Assembly (NCBI RefSeq): GCF_038561965.1
Contig: NZ_CP139348.1
Location: 744,001-808,000 of the forward strand
DNA length: 64,000 bases
Reading direction: 5' to 3'
Source: Stutzerimonas stutzeri
GTDB lineage: Bacteria; Pseudomonadota; Gammaproteobacteria; Pseudomonadales; Pseudomonadaceae
Under the pieces are notes generated by a model. That model made no database searches. It was not told where the DNA came from and was given only the letters and a program-made list of their open reading frames with translations. Both the position numbers and the translations under genes were made by a program. This document shows, piece by piece, positions 40,946 to 48,900 of the stretch (its first letter is position 1; every line of letters begins with the position of its first letter).

Positions 40946-42223
40946 TCAGCGTGCGTCGGTTCGCGTCAGCACCGTGCGCGATTGGGCCAGGCGCTGGCCT
41001 TCGTACAGCACAATATAGGCCGCGGCGGCCACCAGTATGCCGACGATGGGCGCCACCCAGGGCGAGAAATAGGCGCAGGCGGCGCCCAGCACATAGGCCG
41101 CCAGGCCCAGGCTGTTGTACTTGGGTAGGCGCGCTTCGGCCAGTTTCGGATAGTGCCCGCGATGGCGGTAGAAATAGTCCGCCATGATCACGCCGCCGAT
41201 GGGCGGGATGATCGAGCCGAGCAGGATCAGGAACGGGATCAGCAGTTCGTACATGCCACCGAGCGCCAGCAGCGTGCCGACGAAGGCGCCACCGAGGGTG
41301 ACCAGGCGGCGACGCTCGGTGCGCAGCAGGTTGCAGCCGGCGGCGGCGAAGTTGTAGATGGTGTTGTCCTGGGTGGTCCAGAGGTTGAGAAAGAGCATCA
41401 CCACCGCGGCCATCGACAGGCCCTGCAGCACCAGCACTTCGACGATATCCGGCTGCTGGTAAACGATGGCCCCGTAGGCGCCGGCGACGATCATCAGACC
41501 ATTGCCGATGAAGAAGCCAATCAGGCTGGCCCACACCGCGACCTTGCTGCTCCTGGCGAAACGCGTCCAGTTGGTGGCCTGGGTTGCACCGCTGACGAAG
41601 GTGCCGAAGATCATGGTGATCGCCATGCCGAGGGTCAGGCTGTCGGCCGGCTGCACCGCGAGCAGGCCGTCCAGCCCGCCGACATCACGGGTGGCGGTCC
41701 ACAGCGAGGCGATCAGCAGCACCAGCATGGCCGGCACCGCGATACGCGAGAGTAGGTCGAGGCCCTTGTAGCCGACGAAGGCGGTCAGGCAGAAGCCGAA
41801 ACCGAACAGCACCATCAACGGCAGCGTCCAGCTTTCCGGCAATTCCAGCAGACGCACCAGGACGATGGCGATGGTCGCCGTGCCCCAGGCATACCAGCCG
41901 ATCTGGGTGAAACCGAGCAGGAAGTCGGACAGCCGGCTGCCGACTTCGCCGAAACAGAAACGCCCCATGAGCACTGAATTCAGCCCGCTGCGGCAGGCGA
42001 TCAGGCCGAGTGCGGCGGCATAGGCGCCGAGCAGCAGGTTGCCGAGCACCGCGGCCCAGAGCATGGTCTTGAAGTCGAAGGCCAGGCCGATCTTGCCACC
42101 GGCGAACATGGTGGCAGTGAAGAAGGTGAAGCCGAACAGCAGAATGGAAGTCGACCACAGCCCCTTGCGTGCGCCGGCCGGCACTTCGCTCAGGGGGTAG
42201 TCGGTGTCGACGGGCTGTTTCAT
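40946..42223 (-). CDS. codB: Cytosine permease
   Basis: The 425-residue NCS1-family transporter has about 12 membrane segments; LSEVPAGARKGLWSTSILLF starts helix 1 and NLWTTQDNTIYNFAAAG lies in the substrate region. It imports cytosine with a proton or sodium ion. It is the first gene of codBA, with a sigma-54-type promoter just upstream at 42257-42272, so expression should rise under nitrogen limitation. The ATG at 42223 was chosen because a longer frame would overlap that promoter. Confidence 0.93.
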   Translation of the reverse strand: MKQPVDTDYPLSEVPAGARKGLWSTSILLFGFTFFTATMFAGGKIGLAFDFKTMLWAAVLGNLLLGAYAAALGLIACRSGLNSVLMGRFCFGEVGSRLSDFLLGFTQIGWYAWGTATIAIVLVRLLELPESWTLPLMVLFGFGFCLTAFVGYKGLDLLSRIAVPAMLVLLIASLWTATRDVGGLDGLLAVQPADSLTLGMAITMIFGTFVSGATQATNWTRFARSSKVAVWASLIGFFIGNGLMIVAGAYGAIVYQQPDIVEVLVLQGLSMAAVVMLFLNLWTTQDNTIYNFAAAGCNLLRTERRRLVTLGGAFVGTLLALGGMYELLIPFLILLGSIIPPIGGVIMADYFYRHRGHYPKLAEARLPKYNSLGLAAYVLGAACAYFSPWVAPIVGILVAAAAYIVLYEGQRLAQSRTVLTRTDAR

Positions 42224-42256
42224 GGTGGATGCTCCGCTGGGTGGATGCAGCCGGAT

Positions 42257-42272
42257 TGCAGATGCCATGCCA
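42257..42272 (-). promoter_or_regulatory. Sigma-54 (-24/-12) promoter of codBA
   Basis: The minus strand reads TGGCATG-GCAT-CTGCA with correct GG-GC spacing. Transcription would begin about 20-25 bases before the codB ATG. Confidence 0.72.
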
Positions 42273-42356
42273 TTGCTGACCGATCGGCCAACTCGGCGCG
42301 CTGGCGATGAACGCTGTCTTCACGCTGATTCGTGGCGGTGCACAGCCCTGGCTGCC

Positions 42357-42373
42357 TGCACCGGGATGGCGCC
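42357..42373 (-). promoter_or_regulatory. NtrC-like site upstream of codBA
   Basis: TGCACC-GGGAT-GGCGCC (plus strand) matches the NtrC pattern TGCACC-N5-GGTGCA at 10 of 12 positions. It lies 85-101 bases upstream of the -24 element, close to the distance seen at the other two operons. Confidence 0.5.
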
Positions 42374-42513
42374 TTAGCGCGAAGTTCCGCCAAGCGGAGC
42401 GACATTTTCTCTATGACGGCGTTCGGCTTATTCAATTGGGGCATCGGTCAAGCGGCTCTTAGGCTTCCACTTCGCGTTTCTGTACGCGATTAGAAATCAG
42501 AAGAGGAAGCATC

Positions 42514-44052
42514 ATGTCCCCGAATCAATTGCGCTCCGCGCCCGCGCGATTTGCGCTCGGCGTTCTTTCCGCGAGCCTGTTTGCCTTGTCCGCCAACGCT
42601 GCCCCGCTGACCCGCGACAACGGCGCGCCGGTCGGCAACAACCAGAATTCCCAGACCGCCGGCCCCAACGGCCCGGTACTGCTGCAGGACGTGCAGCTGC
42701 TGCAGAAGCTGCAACGCTTCGGCCGCGAGCGCGTACCCGAGCGTGTCGTGCATGCCCGCGGTACTGGTGCCCACGGTGAGTTCACCGCCACCGACGACAT
42801 CTCCGACCTGACCCTGGCCAAGGTTTTCGAGAAGGGCAGCAGCACCCCGGTATTTGTCCGCTTCTCCACCGTGGTGCACGGCCTGCATTCGCCGGAAACC
42901 CTGCGTGACCCGCGCGGCTTCGCCACCAAGTTCTACACCGCCGATGGCAACTGGGACCTGGTCGGCAATAACTTCCCGACCTTCTTCATTCGCGATGCGG
43001 TCAAGTTCCCGGACATGGTCCACTCGTTCAAACCGGACCCGCGCACCAACCTGGATGACGATACGCGCCGCTTCGACTTCCTCTCGCACCACCCCGAGTC
43101 GACCCGCACCCTGACCCTGCTGTACTCCAACCAGGGCACCCCGGCGAGCTACCGGATGATGGATGGCAATGGCGTGCACGCCTACAAGTTCGTCAACGAC
43201 GAAGGCGAAACCCACTACGTGAAATTCCGCTGGAAGAGCCAGCAGGGCCTGAAGAACCTCGACCCGAAAGAGAACGAGGCGATGCAGGGCAAGGACTACA
43301 GCCACCTGAGCCGCGATCTGATCACCGCCATCGACAACGGCGACTACCCCAAATGGGACCTGATGATCCAAGTGCTCAAGCCAGAGGACCTGGCCAAGTT
43401 CGACTTCGATCCGCTGGATGCCACCAAGATCTGGCCCGACGTGCCGGAGCGCAAGATCGGCCAGATGGTGCTGAACAAGAACCCGGACAACATCTTCCAG
43501 GAAACCGAGCAGGTCGCCATGGCGCCGGCCAACCTGGTGCCAGGTATCGAGCCGTCCGAGGACCGCCTGCTGCAGGGCCGTCTGTTCTCCTATGCCGACA
43601 CCCAGATGTACCGCGTCGGTGCCAACGGCATGAGCCTGCCGATAAATCGCCCGAAGGTGCCGGTCAACAACGGCAATCAGGACGGCCAGCTGAACGCCGG
43701 CCACACCACCAGCAGCGTCAATTACCAGCCGAGCCGTCGCGAAAACCGTGAGGAAACCCCGCGCGCCGTGTACAGCAAGCTGGAGCTGAGTGGCACCACC
43801 CAGCAGGCGCCGATCCAGCGCCAGCAGAACTTCAAGCAGGCCGGCGATCTGTATCGCTCGTTCAGCAAGAAGGAACAGCAAGACCTGGTCAACACCCTGG
43901 GCGGCGAGCTGGCCAAGGCGGACGACGAAGCCAAGCACATCCTGCTGTCGTTCTTCTACAAGGCCGACGTGAGCTACGGCGAAGGCCTGAGCAAAGTCGC
44001 CAAGGCCGACCTCAAGCGGGTCAAGGCGTTGGCTGCCGAACTGCAGGACTAA
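42514..44052 (+). CDS. katB: Periplasmic catalase KatB
   Basis: The 512-residue small-subunit haem catalase has an N-terminal signal peptide (ARFALGVLSASLFALSANAA). The catalytic region includes RVVHARGTGAHGEFTATDDI (active-site His), FIRDAVKFPDMVHSFKPDPR (Asn/His region) and the haem-ligand Tyr in LFSYADTQMYRVG. Export and the downstream ankB gene match KatB of Pseudomonas, which is induced by peroxide through OxyR. A Shine-Dalgarno AGAGGAAG precedes the start. Confidence 0.93.
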   Translation: MSPNQLRSAPARFALGVLSASLFALSANAAPLTRDNGAPVGNNQNSQTAGPNGPVLLQDVQLLQKLQRFGRERVPERVVHARGTGAHGEFTATDDISDLTLAKVFEKGSSTPVFVRFSTVVHGLHSPETLRDPRGFATKFYTADGNWDLVGNNFPTFFIRDAVKFPDMVHSFKPDPRTNLDDDTRRFDFLSHHPESTRTLTLLYSNQGTPASYRMMDGNGVHAYKFVNDEGETHYVKFRWKSQQGLKNLDPKENEAMQGKDYSHLSRDLITAIDNGDYPKWDLMIQVLKPEDLAKFDFDPLDATKIWPDVPERKIGQMVLNKNPDNIFQETEQVAMAPANLVPGIEPSEDRLLQGRLFSYADTQMYRVGANGMSLPINRPKVPVNNGNQDGQLNAGHTTSSVNYQPSRRENREETPRAVYSKLELSGTTQQAPIQRQQNFKQAGDLYRSFSKKEQQDLVNTLGGELAKADDEAKHILLSFFYKADVSYGEGLSKVAKADLKRVKALAAELQD

Positions 44053-44068
44053 GCAACCGGTTGTATTC

Positions 44069-44101
44069 GACCCGGGTCGGGCGATGGCCCGGGTCTTTTT
44101 T
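44069..44101 (+). terminator. Terminator/attenuator between katB and ankB
   Basis: Stem GACCCGGG / CCCGGGTC with an 11-base loop is followed by seven T residues. It lies inside the expected katB-ankB operon, 14 bases before the ankB start, so it probably lowers ankB expression. Confidence 0.8.
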
Positions 44102-44114
44102 AGCTGGAGAGAAC

Positions 44115-44669
44115 ATGAAAGGTCTTTTGCTGATGGCAGCGCTGCTGTTGGGCAGCGGGGCCGCCCTGGCCAATGATGGGCCACTGGCGAACGCGGCTGA
44201 CACGCGCGAGGCGGTGCAGACGCAGTTGCGCGACTACTTCCTCAATGCCGGGCGTTTCGGCGATAACGAGATTCTCGACGAATTCATCCAGGCCGGTTAC
44301 GACCTGAATACCGCCGATGACAAGGGCTACACCGCCCTCATCCTGGCGGCCTACAACGGCCATGGCGACACGGTGGAGCGTCTGCTCGCCGCCGGGGCTG
44401 ATGCCTGCGCCGAAGACAAACGCGGCAATACGGCGCTGCTCGGCGCGATCTTCAAAGGCGAGCTGCGCATCGCCAAGCGGCTGCTGGCCACCGAATGCGA
44501 TCCGAACCAGCGCAATGCCGCCGGCCAGACTGCAGCCATGTACGCGGCACTGTTCCAGCGCGAGGCATTGCTCGAAGCGCTGCGCGAACGTGGTGCGGAC
44601 CTGAGCGCCGCTGACCCGCTGGGCAACAACGTGGAAAGCCTGGCGCGCGGGGAGATCCGCACCCGCTGA
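44115..44669 (+). CDS. ankB: Ankyrin-repeat protein AnkB
   Basis: The 184-residue protein has a signal peptide or N-terminal anchor (MKGLLLMAALLLGSGAALAN) and about four ankyrin repeats (DDKGYTALILAAYNGHGDTV, EDKRGNTALLGAIFKGELRI, RNAAGQTAAMYAALFQREAL). In P. aeruginosa AnkB follows katB and is needed for full KatB activity. It starts 62 bases after katB. Confidence 0.9.
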   Translation: MKGLLLMAALLLGSGAALANDGPLANAADTREAVQTQLRDYFLNAGRFGDNEILDEFIQAGYDLNTADDKGYTALILAAYNGHGDTVERLLAAGADACAEDKRGNTALLGAIFKGELRIAKRLLATECDPNQRNAAGQTAAMYAALFQREALLEALRERGADLSAADPLGNNVESLARGEIRTR

Positions 44670-44687
44670 CTGGTTTGGCCGGGCGCC

Positions 44688-45137
44688 TCAGTAGCTCTTG
44701 TAGGGCAGGAACTTGCCGGACAACACCACATTGACGCGATCGCCCTTGGGGTCGCTCTGGCGCTGGATGTCCATGGAGAAGTCGATGGCGCTCATGATGC
44801 CGTCGCCGAATTCCTCGTGGATCAGTTCCTTGATGGTGGTGCCGTAGACATTGACCAGCTCGTACCAGCGGTAGATCAGCGGATCGCTGGGCACCGCGGT
44901 GGGCAGCGAGCCCTTGTAGGGAGCGATCTGCAGCCAGGCGACGGCTTCGTCGGAGAGTTCGAAGAGCTGCCCCAGGGTTTCCGCCTGGGCCTTGTCGAAG
45001 GCCATTTGGCCGAGGCAGCCGGCGGTGGTCCACTCCTTGGACATGCCGATGCTTTCGGCGACATGCGCCCACTTCAGGCCCTTGCGCACCTTGGCGGCGA
45101 CGATCATCTGGGTGACCTGTTCACGACTGCTGATCAT
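44688..45137 (-). CDS. cynS: Cyanate hydratase (cyanase)
   Basis: The 149-residue enzyme converts cyanate and bicarbonate to carbamate and CO2, freeing ammonia. Catalytic residues appear as Arg and Glu in YRWYELVNVYGTTIKELIHE and Ser in IMSAIDFSMDI. Length and the N-terminal helical domain match cyanases. A sigma-54-type promoter lies at 45200-45215, so it likely joins the nitrogen-limitation response. No cynT or cynX is adjacent. Confidence 0.95.
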   Translation of the reverse strand: MISSREQVTQMIVAAKVRKGLKWAHVAESIGMSKEWTTAGCLGQMAFDKAQAETLGQLFELSDEAVAWLQIAPYKGSLPTAVPSDPLIYRWYELVNVYGTTIKELIHEEFGDGIMSAIDFSMDIQRQSDPKGDRVNVVLSGKFLPYKSY

Positions 45138-45199
45138 GACGAATCCTCATCTGGCGAATGCGAGTCAATGGCCGCGCGGGCGCGGCTGGCTTCAGTCGA

Positions 45200-45215
45200 T
45201 GCAGGTTCGGTGCCA
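45200..45215 (-). promoter_or_regulatory. Sigma-54 (-24/-12) promoter of cynS
   Basis: The minus strand reads TGGCACC-GAAC-CTGCA, with the correct GG-GC spacing, about 63 bases before the cynS ATG. No clear NtrC site was found upstream, where the PhyH-like gene lies. Confidence 0.7.
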
Positions 45216-45221
45216 GGGATT

Positions 45222-45983
45222 TCAGTCGTATTCGGCCGCTTCGTGCTCGCCGAGCAAGCGGCGCTGGCGCGGCGTGGCAGCGGCCAGCACCTCGGGGTTG
45301 AAGCTGAAGTGCAGGTAGGGCGAGAACTTCTGCGCGACCATGCGCCGGCCGTAGTGGATCTGCAGCAGGTAGCGGCTGCGCTCGGCGGTGCGGTTGCGAC
45401 TGCCGGCGTGCCAGAGGTCGCTGCGAAAGAACAGCAAGTCGCCGGCCTGGCACAGCACCGGCTCAGGCGCGCGTCCGTGCCACTGCGTTTCGCCCGGGCG
45501 CGGCTTGCGCCCGGCGCGGTGGCTGCCGGGAATCACCCGGGTCGGGCAGAGGTCGGCGTCGATGTCGTCCAGGTACAGGTGCGCGGTGCAGACCTGCATC
45601 GGCAGCTCGAAGGCCGGATCGGCCAGCAGGCTTTCCGGTAGCTCCATGGCCAGATAGTCCGCGTGCAGCTCGCCGCCGATAAAGCCGGGTCGGCTGCGCC
45701 AGGCAGTCTGGCCGATGATGTGGCAATCGGTGCCGAGCGCCGCCTCGGCCAGTTCGATCACCCCGGGCAGGTCGAGAAAGCGCAGCCAGAATGGTGAGCG
45801 GTTGAAGACGCACTTGAAGTGATCGTCGACCAGGCCCTGGTAGTCCCAGTGAATGGGTTCGAGCCGGTCGATGGCATCACGCAGTGCTGTGATCGTCGAT
45901 GGGTCGACCACCCCGCGCAGCAGGACGAAACCCTGTTGGTGCAGGGCGGCGAGCTGTTGGCGGGTTGTGGCGGAGTCAGGCAT
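45222..45983 (-). CDS. Phytanoyl-CoA dioxygenase (PhyH) family oxygenase
   Basis: The 253-residue Fe(II)/2-oxoglutarate oxygenase has iron ligands in GELHADYLAM (HxD) and RSDLWHAGSRNRTAER (His, plus the 2-oxoglutarate Arg region). The substrate is unknown. It lies between cynS and phhC on the same strand but with a separate promoter region for cynS. Secondary-metabolite or amino-acid hydroxylation is possible. Confidence 0.82.
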   Translation of the reverse strand: MPDSATTRQQLAALHQQGFVLLRGVVDPSTITALRDAIDRLEPIHWDYQGLVDDHFKCVFNRSPFWLRFLDLPGVIELAEAALGTDCHIIGQTAWRSRPGFIGGELHADYLAMELPESLLADPAFELPMQVCTAHLYLDDIDADLCPTRVIPGSHRAGRKPRPGETQWHGRAPEPVLCQAGDLLFFRSDLWHAGSRNRTAERSRYLLQIHYGRRMVAQKFSPYLHFSFNPEVLAAATPRQRRLLGEHEAAEYD

Positions 45984-46180
45984 GGCAGTAATCGGTCGGA
46001 CGACTATCGCTCAGCATAGGCAGCGTGGGCGCACGTTGAAAGCCAGATGAAAGCTTGCCGCGCTACTGTGCCGACGCTGCTCCGGCAGCCAGCTGCGTGG
46101 TCACGAGCCGCGCGACTGTCTCCTCGCTCCGGCGTACCCGGCGGCGTCGCCAGAAGCGGCGTCACCGGCGCGCACCTCGC

Positions 46181-47377
46181 TTACTTCGAAACTACCCGTG
46201 CAATCGCCTTGGCCAGCGCATCCAGGCGCTCGGCATCCAGCCCGGCGACGTTGGCCCTACCACTCTCCACCAGATACACCGAATCCTCGGCGCGCAGCCG
46301 CCGTACCTGCTCGGCGGTGAGGCCGGTGTAGGAGAACATCCCGCGCTGCTGGGCGATATGCGCAAAGCGCTCGGCCAGGCCATAGGGCGTCAGCGCCTCG
46401 ACAAGACCGGCGCGCAGGCTGGCGATGCGCCGACGCATGCGCTCGACCTCGTCCTGCCAGATCTGCCGCAGCGGCTCGTCGCCGAGGATCGTCGCCACCA
46501 CCGCGGCGCCATGAGAGGGCGGTGTCGACCAGAGATTGCGCGCCAGGGAGGCGAGCTGGCTGCGTACATCGAGCAGGCGCTCGGCATCGCTGGTGACGGC
46601 GATCAACGCGCCAGTGCGTTCGCGGTAGAGGCCGAAGTTCTTCGAGCAGGAACTGGTGATCAGTATTTCCGGCAGCGTTTCGGCGAACAGTCGCACCGCC
46701 CAGGCGTCCTCTTCCAGGCCATCGCCAAAGCCCTGATAGGCGAAGTCGAACAGCGGCAACAGCTCGCGTGCACGCACCACGTCGAGCACCCGCAGCCAGT
46801 CGTCGTGATCCAGGTCGAAGCCGGTGGGGTTGTGGCAGCAGGCGTGCAGCAGCACCACGTCGCCGGCCGGCACCTGCTGCAGCGCGGCGAGCATGCCGTC
46901 GACATCGAGGCGGTTGTCGGCGCCGACGTAGGGGTAGTGCTGCACGCGCAGGCCGGCGGCGGCGAACAGGGTTTCGTGGATAGGCCAGGTCGGGTCGCTC
47001 AGCCAGATGCTGCGTCCGGGCAGGCACTTGGCGATGAACTCACCGGCCAGCCGCAGCGCGCCAGTGCCGCCGGGCGCCTGGGTGCAGCCGGCGCGCTGTT
47101 CACCGAGGGCGATGGCGCGACTGCCGAGCACCTGGCGCAGCAGCAGGGCACCGAATTGCGGGTCGCCATGGCCACCGATGTAGCTCTTGGTCTGCTCGCT
47201 GTCGACCAGGCGCTGCTCGGCCAGCTTCACCGCGCGCGGGATCGGCGTCAGGCCCTGGGCATCCTTGTAGACGCCGACGCCCAGGTCGAGCTTGGCCGGG
47301 TTGGGATCGGCGCGATACAAGTCGAGCAGGCCGAGGATCGGGTCGCCGGGCACGCGGGGAATCTGGCCGAAGTGCAT
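46181..47377 (-). CDS. phhC: Aromatic amino acid aminotransferase PhhC
   Basis: The 398-residue class I PLP aminotransferase has the Lys in SSCSKNFGLYRERTG, LHACCHNPTGFDLDHDDW as the substrate/PLP region and a C-terminal Arg in DSVYLVESGRANVAG. Position downstream of phhAB identifies it as PhhC, which transaminates tyrosine or phenylalanine. Its ATG overlaps the phhB stop (TAATG). Confidence 0.93.
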   Translation of the reverse strand: MHFGQIPRVPGDPILGLLDLYRADPNPAKLDLGVGVYKDAQGLTPIPRAVKLAEQRLVDSEQTKSYIGGHGDPQFGALLLRQVLGSRAIALGEQRAGCTQAPGGTGALRLAGEFIAKCLPGRSIWLSDPTWPIHETLFAAAGLRVQHYPYVGADNRLDVDGMLAALQQVPAGDVVLLHACCHNPTGFDLDHDDWLRVLDVVRARELLPLFDFAYQGFGDGLEEDAWAVRLFAETLPEILITSSCSKNFGLYRERTGALIAVTSDAERLLDVRSQLASLARNLWSTPPSHGAAVVATILGDEPLRQIWQDEVERMRRRIASLRAGLVEALTPYGLAERFAHIAQQRGMFSYTGLTAEQVRRLRAEDSVYLVESGRANVAGLDAERLDALAKAIARVVSK

Positions 47378-47733
47378 TACTTGCGGCCCTCCGCGCTGGC
47401 GGCGAGCTGGTCGGTGCGTGCGGCCATGATGAAATCGTTGCGGTGCAGGCCGCGCATCTCATGGCTCCACCAGGTCACGGTCACTTTGCCCCACTCGGTG
47501 AGCAGGGCGGGATGGTGGCCGACCTCCTCGGCGATGGCGCCGACGGCATTGGTAAAGGCCAGGGCGTGGCGGAAGGTGCGGAACAGGAACACACGCTCCA
47601 GCTCCATGTGATCGCCACGCACCTCGATGTTCCAGTCAGGAATCTCGCGGATCAGCTCGGCCAGTTCTTCATCGGATACTTTTGGCGCATCGGCGCGGCA
47701 GGCTTCGCACTGGGCTTGGGCGAGGGCGGTCAT
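47377..47733 (-). CDS. phhB: Pterin-4a-carbinolamine dehydratase PhhB
   Basis: The 118-residue DCoH-family enzyme regenerates the tetrahydropterin cofactor used by PhhA. Family landmarks are VFLFRTFRHALAFTNAVGAI and GHHPALLTEWGKVTVTWWSH, the latter with the active-site histidines. The 131-base gap to phhA holds a REP pair. Confidence 0.94.
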   Translation of the reverse strand: MTALAQAQCEACRADAPKVSDEELAELIREIPDWNIEVRGDHMELERVFLFRTFRHALAFTNAVGAIAEEVGHHPALLTEWGKVTVTWWSHEMRGLHRNDFIMAARTDQLAASAEGRK

Positions 47734-47792
47734 GGTGTAGGTCCCTTTCTTGATGATTGACGTCGTTTGAAGATTGAAAGCTTAGGCAAGGT

Positions 47793-47852
47793 GGTGGGCT
47801 GAAGCCCACCCTACAGAATAGATGGCGCCCGTAGGGTGGGCTTCAGCCCGCC
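47793..47852. repeat. Inverted pair of REP-like hairpins
   Basis: GGTGGGCTGAAGCCCACCCT at 47793 and GTAGGGTGGGCTTCAGCCCG at 47831 form the same inverted pair as at 4425-4513. It lies between phhA and phhB and could affect mRNA stability within the operon. Confidence 0.78.
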
Positions 47853-47864
47853 ACGAGCACCGAA

Positions 47865-48650
47865 TCAGGCCGCCTTCGGCGGAAACTTCGGTTGGTGCAA
47901 CCCCAGATGCATGGCCTCGCGCACCATCGCCATGATGTCCTGCTGGGCCAGGTCGAACAGCTGCTTGAGCTCGGGCAGGACGAAGTACAGCGGCTGCAGG
48001 ATGTCGATGCGATAAGGCGTGCGCATGGCTTCCATGGCATCGAACGATTGCCGCTCCGGCTCGTTGGACAGGCTGTAGAGCGTTTCCTTCGGCGAGGAGA
48101 GGATGCCGCCGCCGTAGATGCGCAGCCCGGCCGGGGTGTCCACCAGGCCGAACTCGATGGTCATCCAGTACAGGCGGGCGAGGAATACCCGCTCTTCCTT
48201 GCTGGCATTCAATCCGAGTTGCCCGTAGGTGTGGGTGAATTCGGCGAACCACGGGTTGGTCAGTAGCGGGCAGTGGCCGAAGATCTCGTGAAAGATGTCC
48301 GGCTCCTGCAGGTAATCCAGTTCTTCCGGCGTGCGGATAAAGGTGGCGACCGGAAAGCGTTTGCTCGCCAGTAGCTCGAAAAAGCGTTGAAAGGGGATCA
48401 GCGCCGGTACGCGCTCGACCTGCCAGCCGGTAGTGGCAGCCAGCACGCGGTTGATCTCGCCGAGCTGCGGGATGCGCTCGCGGGGCAGGGCGAGCTGGTC
48501 GAGACCGTCGAGGTATTCCTGGCAGGCGCGGCCGTCGAGCAGCTTCAGCTGGCGCTCGATCAGGGTCTGCCAGACGGCATGTTCGGCGTCCGGGTAATGA
48601 ATGCGCCCCTGCGCGTCCGGTTCGCGGGCTACGTAGCGGGTGGTCTTCAT
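47865..48650 (-). CDS. phhA: Phenylalanine 4-monooxygenase PhhA
   Basis: The 261-residue non-haem iron, tetrahydropterin-dependent hydroxylase makes tyrosine from phenylalanine. Iron ligands are in EPDIFHEIFGHCPLLTNP (two His) and YWMTIEFGLVDTPAG (Glu). It has only the catalytic domain, as usual in bacteria. The ATG at 48650 gives MKTTRYVAREPDAQGRIHYP. It is divergent from phhR and heads phhABC. Confidence 0.95.
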   Translation of the reverse strand: MKTTRYVAREPDAQGRIHYPDAEHAVWQTLIERQLKLLDGRACQEYLDGLDQLALPRERIPQLGEINRVLAATTGWQVERVPALIPFQRFFELLASKRFPVATFIRTPEELDYLQEPDIFHEIFGHCPLLTNPWFAEFTHTYGQLGLNASKEERVFLARLYWMTIEFGLVDTPAGLRIYGGGILSSPKETLYSLSNEPERQSFDAMEAMRTPYRIDILQPLYFVLPELKQLFDLAQQDIMAMVREAMHLGLHQPKFPPKAA

Positions 48651-48900
48651 CGGTACTCCTGGCCGCTTAGGCATCTTGTTGTTGCCTTCATTCGAACGCG
48701 AAGTCGCGCCGCGGGGGAGTGCGAATGTGGCGGAATGTCGCAGCGAGCGCGGTGCGCGGTGTAAGGAAAGCGTGACGTTATCGCCAGTGGCCGGATCGAC
48801 GGCATTGCCAAGCGCCTTATCTGGCAAATAATCTTGACGGAAATTTGCGGCGTTCCAGTGAAGCGTCGCCAGCCCCACAACAAAACAACAGGGCTTCGTC

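Noticed and set aside
42490..44184. Long open frame of 564 codons on the minus strand opposite katB
   Set aside because: It mirrors katB codon by codon and has no recognisable domain; it is an antisense shadow of a GC-rich gene.
45292..45306. NtrC site for cynS inside the PhyH-like gene
   Set aside because: Only one half-site (GCACC) is present; the second half does not match.
46055..47611. Open frame of 518 codons on the plus strand opposite phhC and phhB
   Set aside because: phhC and phhB are clear full-length enzymes on the minus strand; the opposite frame has low-complexity composition.
48834..48852. TGGCAAATAATCTTGACGG-like sequence upstream of phhR as a sigma-54 promoter
   Set aside because: GG-to-GC spacing is wrong and the -12 GC is absent.
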